Of a stretch of DNA of 10,097 nucleotides, positions 6,211 to 10,097 are shown piece after piece. The first letter of the stretch is position 1. Each line of letters begins with the position of its first letter. The position numbers and the translations under genes are program-made. The DNA is from Bacteroidota bacterium. Lineage in GTDB: Bacteria; Bacteroidota; Bacteroidia; Cytophagales; Cyclobacteriaceae. The notes below the pieces were generated by a model. The model was given only the letters and a program-made list of their open reading frames with translations. It had not been told where the DNA came from and searched no databases. The stretch is taken from positions 1 through 10,097 of the forward strand of contig QGUY01000140.1 of the NCBI GenBank assembly GCA_003242315.1. Reading direction: 5' to 3'.

Positions 6211-6230
6211 TTCAGCCGATGGGAAAGGGC

Positions 6231-6273
6231 AAAAAAAAGTGCCCCGATGAACCACCCAGATCATACGGGGCAC
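6231..6273 (-). terminator. rho-independent terminator of rnk
   Basis: On the minus strand an 8-bp stem GTGCCCCG/CGGGGCAC extends by ATGA/TCAT past a one-base bulge and closes on a 10-nt loop. It is followed immediately by eight T residues. It lies about 65 nt after the rnk stop codon and separates rnk from the PRTase-uspA unit. Confidence 0.9.
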
Positions 6274-6337
6274 AGCTGCGCGTCCTACTAACCCCCTCTT
6301 GCAGTCTTGGACAACGCAGCAAGATCACTGCCGGCTG

Positions 6338-6757
6338 CTACAGGTGGAAGTCACCTGCCGCTTCTGGCTGATATAGGAGTTTTTCAATGCGGAATTTTCC
6401 GATTCCACCAGGGACCTTCCATGATACGATGTCGCCTACCTGCCTACCCAAGAGGGCCCGGCCGATTGGCGTGAAGACGGAGATCTTCCGATTGATGTTG
6501 TCGGCATCCTGAGGATACGTAATTGTAATATCAACGCTCTTTCCGCTCGACAGGTCTCTGAGCAGAACTTTTGAGTTCATAGTGACAATATCCCGGGAGA
6601 TATTCTCCTGGGAGAGCATTCTCGCTACCTTTAAGTCGTGAAGCAGTTGGTTCACCGTTTCCGGCGTCTTGTTTCTCAATGACGCAAATTCAATCAACCC
6701 CAGTATACGCTGGTAGTCGTTAAATGTGATGAACATCTGCTTTTGTGTGGTTTCCAT
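6338..6757 (-). CDS. rnk: Rnk-family (GreA/GreB C-terminal-like) RNA polymerase-binding regulator
   Basis: A 139-residue cytoplasmic protein that matches E. coli Rnk (136 residues) closely: DIVTMNSKVLLRDLSSG (57-72), YPQDAD (81-86), SVFTPIGRALLGRQVGDIVSWKVPGG (93-118), and the family C-terminal signature YQPEAAGDFHL (129-139). Rnk has the Gre-factor FKBP-like C-terminal domain with a short coiled-coil and binds RNA polymerase without Gre-type cleavage. It was named for an effect on nucleoside diphosphate kinase levels. It is a single-gene unit ending in the terminator at 6231-6273 and divergent from the histidine kinase gene. ATG 6757 is the longest start; ATG at codon 8 (6736) aligns better with the start of the E. 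coli fold. Sequence identity to the family is strong; its exact target here is unknown. Confidence 0.92.
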   Translation of the reverse strand: METTQKQMFITFNDYQRILGLIEFASLRNKTPETVNQLLHDLKVARMLSQENISRDIVTMNSKVLLRDLSSGKSVDITITYPQDADNINRKISVFTPIGRALLGRQVGDIVSWKVPGGIGKFRIEKLLYQPEAAGDFHL

Positions 6758-6772
6758 AGTCGCCCGTTTATG

Positions 6773-6788
6773 TACAGTATCCGTGCCA
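6773..6788 (-). promoter_or_regulatory. possible sigma-54 promoter of rnk
   Basis: The minus strand has TTGGCACG, a near-perfect -24 element, then after TGGCAC and 5 bp CTGTA where TTGCA is expected. The invariant GG is present; the -12 GC is GT. The implied start would be about 5 nt before ATG 6757, tight unless the internal ATG at 6736 is used. An NtrC-type activator gene is nearby. Weak at -12, so tentative. Confidence 0.3.
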
Positions 6789-6853
6789 AATAAAACGCCT
6801 CAGGAGCCGCGTGTGACGGTAGTCCAAAGGCTATCTATGAGTAAAAACACCCC

Positions 6854-6874
6854 AGTGGGTAAAAAATTCCCACT
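6854..6874. repeat. inverted repeat in the rnk/histidine-kinase intergenic region
   Basis: AGTGGG at 6854-6859 is mirrored by CCCACT at 6869-6874 around an AT-rich 9-bp centre. It sits in the divergent intergenic region upstream of both genes. It could be an operator or part of a hairpin; no other copy was seen in the window. Confidence 0.35.
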
Positions 6875-6955
6875 TTCCATGAACTTTTCCTGCGCAGCGG
6901 GTTCATAATGTCCGTGGGCTTGTTTACATTTGGAATTGCTACGCCCCCCCTTTTT

Positions 6956-8071
6956 ATGTCGTCAACGGAACACGCTTTGCGAGAACGCATCAAGGAACTG
7001 AAGTGCATTTACGAGCTTTCCCGGATAGGGGCTTCCGCGCCTGACCTGGCAACGGTCTTGAAAAAAACGCTGAAAATACTGCCGGCATCCATGCAGTTTC
7101 CCCGTAGGGCTGTAGCGCGCATAAAGGCTGGCGATGAGGAATATGGGTCAGCGGATTTCAATCGAACGGACGCGCGCATTTCATCACCGATTGTGATCGG
7201 AAAGAAAAAGTACGGCAGCGTGTCCGTTGGTTACGTGAAGCAAGGCAAAGCGCCGACACCGGCGTTCCTTACCGAAGAACGTAAACTTCTCCAGGTTGTC
7301 TCCCGCGAACTGTCGTTCATCATCCAGCGACACCAGGCCGAAGAGGAGAAGCAGCGGTTGAAACTGCAGCTACAGCACGTTGAACGCCTGGCATTCGTCG
7401 GCGAACTTACCGCGGGTATAGCGCACGAACTTAACGAGCCACTGGGCCGAATCCTGGGGTTTGCCCAGCTGATCAGAAAGGGTGGACCGCTTAACGCGCA
7501 GCAGGAGGCCGACATGGAACGTATTCTCAAGGCGTCATTGTATACGAGAGAAATCATCAAGAAGCTGATGATCTTCTCGCGACAAATGCCCCCTCAGATA
7601 TCGGCGGTTAACCTGAACGAAACCGTATCCAACATCCTCTACTTTATGGACGCGCCTTACTTCAGTGGCAATATCCGGATCACCAAGAAGCTCGATCCCG
7701 ATCTTCCGGTAATTCGGGCGGACGCGGTGCAGATCAGTCAGGTGCTCGTCAACTTGCTAACGAACGCCATCCACGCTATGCCCGATGGCGGCGATGTGCT
7801 TATCTCGACGTCACATCGAAATGGGTTCGTGACACTCACCGTGAAGGACAACGGTGTTGGCATGACACCTGAAGTGAAGGAAAAGATTTTTGAACCCTTT
7901 TTCACGACAAAGCCTGTGGGTCAGGGAACGGGGTTAGGGCTGTCAGTGGTTGACGGTATCGTATCGGCGCATGGCGGACGCATTAATGTGACCAGTGCCC
8001 CGGGCAAGGGTTCGCGTTTTGAGGTGATGATTCCCGTACGCACGTACAACAGAAAATCGAAGACATCATGA
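6956..8071 (+). CDS. sensor histidine kinase with GAF-like input domain, NtrB-like
   Basis: A soluble kinase, with no membrane segment visible, that autophosphorylates and passes the phosphate to the regulator encoded next. Numbering is from the upstream ATG at 6908. Residues about 30-140 form a degenerate GAF-like input domain (ELSRIGASAPDLATVLKKTLKILP near 36-59), and 140-160 a coiled linker. The phospho-acceptor is His173 in GIAHELNEPLGRILGFAQLI, of the NtrB/HisKA type. The catalytic domain has the N box (NLLTNAIHAM, Asn282, Asn286), G1 DNGVGM (314-319), F box FEPFFTTK (328-335) and G2 GQGTGLGLS (338-346). I prefer ATG 6956 (371 residues), because the first 16 residues from 6908 look unrelated and end in a run of seven C; ATG 6908 would give 387. 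The stop overlaps the response regulator start by 4 bp (ATGA), so the pair is translationally coupled. The signal sensed is unknown. Confidence 0.94.
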   Translation: MSSTEHALRERIKELKCIYELSRIGASAPDLATVLKKTLKILPASMQFPRRAVARIKAGDEEYGSADFNRTDARISSPIVIGKKKYGSVSVGYVKQGKAPTPAFLTEERKLLQVVSRELSFIIQRHQAEEEKQRLKLQLQHVERLAFVGELTAGIAHELNEPLGRILGFAQLIRKGGPLNAQQEADMERILKASLYTREIIKKLMIFSRQMPPQISAVNLNETVSNILYFMDAPYFSGNIRITKKLDPDLPVIRADAVQISQVLVNLLTNAIHAMPDGGDVLISTSHRNGFVTLTVKDNGVGMTPEVKEKIFEPFFTTKPVGQGTGLGLSVVDGIVSAHGGRINVTSAPGKGSRFEVMIPVRTYNRKSKTS

Positions 8072-9411
8072 GCAGAAAGCCTGAAGAATACAGCGTATTG
8101 GTTGTCGACGACTCCGAGGAAACCGTGGAATTGATCAAACGCAACCTTGAAGGCGCGGGATATCAGGTATATGCTGCCCATAACGTACCCGATGGCCTGG
8201 CCATACTGGAGTCGGTTGATGTCGACCTGGTCATCACGGATCTCAAGATGCCGGGACAAAGCGGCATTCACCTGATCCGACATGTCTCTGACAATTATCA
8301 CGGAGTAGGTGTTCTGGTGATCACAGGTTTCCCGTCCATACAGGGCGCGGTAGAGTCGATAAAAATTGGTGCGGAAGAATACCTTGTAAAGCCGTTCACC
8401 GATGAGGAACTGTTTAAGGCCGTCGATCGCGTCGTCGCGCGATCCCGGGTACACAAAAGAAAAGACGGAGGAAGACTGCGACCTCAGAATTTTGGAATCA
8501 TCGGCGAGTCGGAGGGAATGCTTAAGGTATTCCGCACGATTGAAAAAATAAGGTCGACAAACGCGACGGTATTGATCTCAGGTGAAAGCGGCACGGGCAA
8601 GGAGCTGGTTGCACGGGCCGTTCACTACGGAGGAAAGGGATCAAAAGCTCCGTTCGTTCCCGTGAACTGCGGCGGTATACCGGACACCCTGCTGGAAAGT
8701 GAGTTGTTTGGACATGTGAAAGGCGCCTTTACCGGTGCAACGGAAACGCGCACGGGTTTTTTCCAGACTGCGGAGGGAGGTACCATTTTTCTGGACGAAA
8801 TCAGCAACACGAGTCTGGCAATGCAGGCAAAGCTGCTGCGCGTCCTGCAGGAAAAGGAGTACTATATGGTCGGGTCAAAGAAGCCCCTCAAGGCCAACGT
8901 GCGTGTTATCGCGGCTACCAACGTCGACCTGATGCAATTAGTAAAGAAAGGACTCTTCCGGGAAGACCTTTATTATCGCTTATACATCTTATATATAGAG
9001 CTGCCACCACTGCGTGAAAGGGGCAATGACATTGATCTGCTTATCGACTTCTTCAAGACAAAATATTCCGGCGAACTCAATCGCGGGAACATCACGTTCA
9101 CGCCCAGGGCATTAAATGCGCTCCGAAATTATTCCTGGCCCGGGAACGTGCGTGAATTGCAAAACCTCGTACATCGCCTTGTGATCCTGGCTGAAGACGA
9201 TGTCATCGACGTACCGGATCTTCCTGAATCCTTCCGGTACTCTGCGGCGCGGTCGAAAGGGCTCGATCGTACGCTCGAAGAAGTGGAACAGGAATACATA
9301 CAGGCTGTGCTTGCCGCCAATCAGAACAACATATCGCGTACCGCCGCTATCCTCGGCATTGACAGGAAGACACTTCGTGAAAAGATCAAACGCTATCAGC
9401 CTCAGCGGTAG
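8068..9411 (+). CDS. NtrC-type sigma-54-dependent response regulator
   Basis: A 447-residue transcriptional activator with the standard three-part layout. The receiver domain is at about 8-125, with Asp14/Asp15, phospho-acceptor Asp58 (ITD), Thr86 and Lys108. The AAA+ sigma-54 activation domain is at about 143-375: Walker A GESGTGKE (172-179), the sigma-54-contacting GAFTGA loop (219-224), Walker B TIFLDE (239-244), sensor I ATN (283-285), and WPGNVREL (357-364). A FIS-type helix-turn-helix is at about 405-443 (RTAAILGIDRKTLREKIKRY). Phosphorylated by the upstream kinase, it would drive ATP-dependent opening of sigma-54 promoters. No degeneracy was seen in the catalytic residues. The start codon ATG overlaps the kinase stop. 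Targets are unknown; a partial sigma-54 site lies before rnk. Confidence 0.97.
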   Translation: MSRKPEEYSVLVVDDSEETVELIKRNLEGAGYQVYAAHNVPDGLAILESVDVDLVITDLKMPGQSGIHLIRHVSDNYHGVGVLVITGFPSIQGAVESIKIGAEEYLVKPFTDEELFKAVDRVVARSRVHKRKDGGRLRPQNFGIIGESEGMLKVFRTIEKIRSTNATVLISGESGTGKELVARAVHYGGKGSKAPFVPVNCGGIPDTLLESELFGHVKGAFTGATETRTGFFQTAEGGTIFLDEISNTSLAMQAKLLRVLQEKEYYMVGSKKPLKANVRVIAATNVDLMQLVKKGLFREDLYYRLYILYIELPPLRERGNDIDLLIDFFKTKYSGELNRGNITFTPRALNALRNYSWPGNVRELQNLVHRLVILAEDDVIDVPDLPESFRYSAARSKGLDRTLEEVEQEYIQAVLAANQNNISRTAAILGIDRKTLREKIKRYQPQR

Positions 9412-9420
9412 CGTATTTTC
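9391..9420 (+). terminator. possible weak terminator overlapping the response regulator stop
   Basis: CGCTATC at 9391-9397 can pair with GGTAGCG at 9407-9413 (one G-T pair) around a 9-nt loop, followed by TATTTTC. The stem spans the TAG stop at 9409-9411. The stem is short and the T-run interrupted, so termination would be inefficient and read-through into nadA is possible. Confidence 0.3.
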
Positions 9421-9547
9421 GATCTCGCGGCACAATTGAGGCATGATTTGTGTTTTTACGGTAACGCCCGGCTACGAAAATTTGGCGGTTGGGCGCGGTA
9501 CGATGATTGAAGAAACTTTCCTTAAATTCACCCCTCAAAAAGAAAGG

Positions 9548-10046
9548 ATGGCGTCGGATATATTGGAAGAAGCGACCGCCGAACTTGAACGGAAGGGGTT
9601 TCTCGACATCCCCGTCGAACAGGACGTCGATCTCGTCGCTGAGATCAATCGAATGCGGAAGGAAAAGAATGCGGTAATACTCGCACACTACTATCAGGAA
9701 CCCGCCATTCAGGATACTGCTGATTATGTAGGCGACAGCCTGGGACTTTCGCAGCAAGCCGAAAAAACCACCGCCGACATGATCGTGTTCGCCGGTGTGC
9801 ATTTCATGGGCGAAACCGCCAAGATCCTCAATCCTGACAAAAAAGTGGTCTTGCCCGATCTGAAGGCAGGTTGTTCGCTGGCAGACTCCGCCGAACCCGG
9901 GGCCTTCCGAAAGTTTCGTGAGGCCCATCCCGATCACGTCGTAGTAACGTACATCAACTGCTCCGCGGCGATCAAAGCGCTAAGCGATATTATCTGTACT
10001 TCGGCCAATGCCGAAAAGATCATTCGCTCCATTCCACCTGATAAAC
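9548..10046 (+). CDS. nadA: quinolinate synthase, 3'-truncated at the contig end
   Basis: This enzyme joins iminoaspartate and dihydroxyacetone phosphate to quinolinate in de novo NAD synthesis and carries an oxygen-sensitive [4Fe-4S] cluster. About 166 of the usual 300-350 residues are present. EINRMRKEKNAVILAHYYQEP, DYVGDSLGLSQQA, VFAGVHFMGETAKILNP, LPDLKAGCSLADS (first cluster cysteine), VVTYINCSA and SDIICTSANA are classic family blocks in the right order. The remaining two cluster cysteines lie beyond the cut. From about 10046 the frame continues into adapter-like sequence and stops resembling NadA. ATG 9548 follows a purine-rich AAAAAGAAAGG and gives a leader like that of relatives; in-frame ATGs at 9503 and 9443 are possible. 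It is 136 bp downstream of the response regulator, same strand, with no evident functional link to it. Truncation is an assembly artefact, not a mutation. Confidence 0.95.
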
Positions 10047-10097
10047 CGTCCTCTTATACACACCCCCGACCCCAAGACGCGACCTCATATTGCATCT
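10046..10097. other. degraded Nextera transposase adapter at the contig end (artefact)
   Basis: From about 10046 the text reads CCGTCCTCTTATACACA then CCCCCGACCCCAAGAC. The Illumina Nextera read-through adapter is CTGTCTCTTATACACATCT followed by CCGAGCCCACGAGAC. The exact 12-mer CTCTTATACACA, and the same order of the second block with a few mismatches and a 2-nt gap, make chance unlikely. The following bases would be index and flow-cell sequence read at poor quality. This tail should not be annotated as genome. Confidence 0.88.

Noticed and set aside
6943..6950. Poly-C run as a sign of a frameshifted kinase N-terminus
   Set aside because: The kinase frame is intact from ATG 6956, and the segment upstream does not look like a kinase input domain in any frame.
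9386..9937. 183-codon minus-strand frame over the 3' end of the response regulator and nadA
   Set aside because: The plus strand here has unmistakable NtrC and NadA motifs; the reverse frame shows none.

Overview
The window looks like the end of an assembled contig from a Bacteroidota-type bacterium, probably near Chitinophagales/Cytophagales. I infer this from three things: the class II ribonucleotide reductase and Crp-family protein resemble those I know from that phylum, the Ric-type proteins carry a YCCNG/FCCGG motif as in that phylum, and three or four intergenic spots match its TAnnTTTG -7 promoter element. Shine-Dalgarno sequences are mostly weak. No tRNA, rRNA, CRISPR array or mobile element was seen.

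Left part (270-6757), all on the minus strand. Read in transcription order it holds rnk (elongation-factor-like RNA polymerase regulator, with its own strong terminator); a pair consisting of a degenerate phosphoribosyltransferase-like protein and a tandem UspA protein; then ric2 (Fe-S repair/hemerythrin), nrdJ (adenosylcobalamin-dependent ribonucleotide reductase) and a Crp/Fnr-family regulator packed as an operon; and last ric1, a DUF2249-ScdA_N-hemerythrin fusion with its own promoter. The ric2-nrdJ-crp operon and ric1 are each preceded by a 16-bp palindrome of form TATGA-N6-TCATA. Each palindrome lies the same distance (29.5 and 30.5 bp, centre to first base) from a TAnnTTTG element. This is the layout expected of a class II Crp/Fnr activator site, so the regulator in the operon probably switches on both units.

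Right part (6908 to end), plus strand. It holds a GAF-like sensor histidine kinase overlapping by 4 bp an NtrC-type sigma-54 response regulator, followed by nadA (quinolinate synthase). nadA is cut off: from about position 10046 the sequence turns into a degraded copy of a Nextera transposase adapter, so the last ~50 bases are a sequencing artefact.

How the genes fit together (inference): two di-iron Fe-S-repair proteins, an oxygen-independent B12-dependent ribonucleotide reductase, a Crp/Fnr regulator, UspA and a degenerate PRTase form a set that would keep Fe-S enzymes and DNA synthesis working when oxygen drops or nitric oxide appears, conditions that disable oxygen-dependent class I reductases. 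The two-component system and rnk, divergently transcribed, may form a separate stress-transcription module; a sigma-54-like -24 element lies upstream of rnk.
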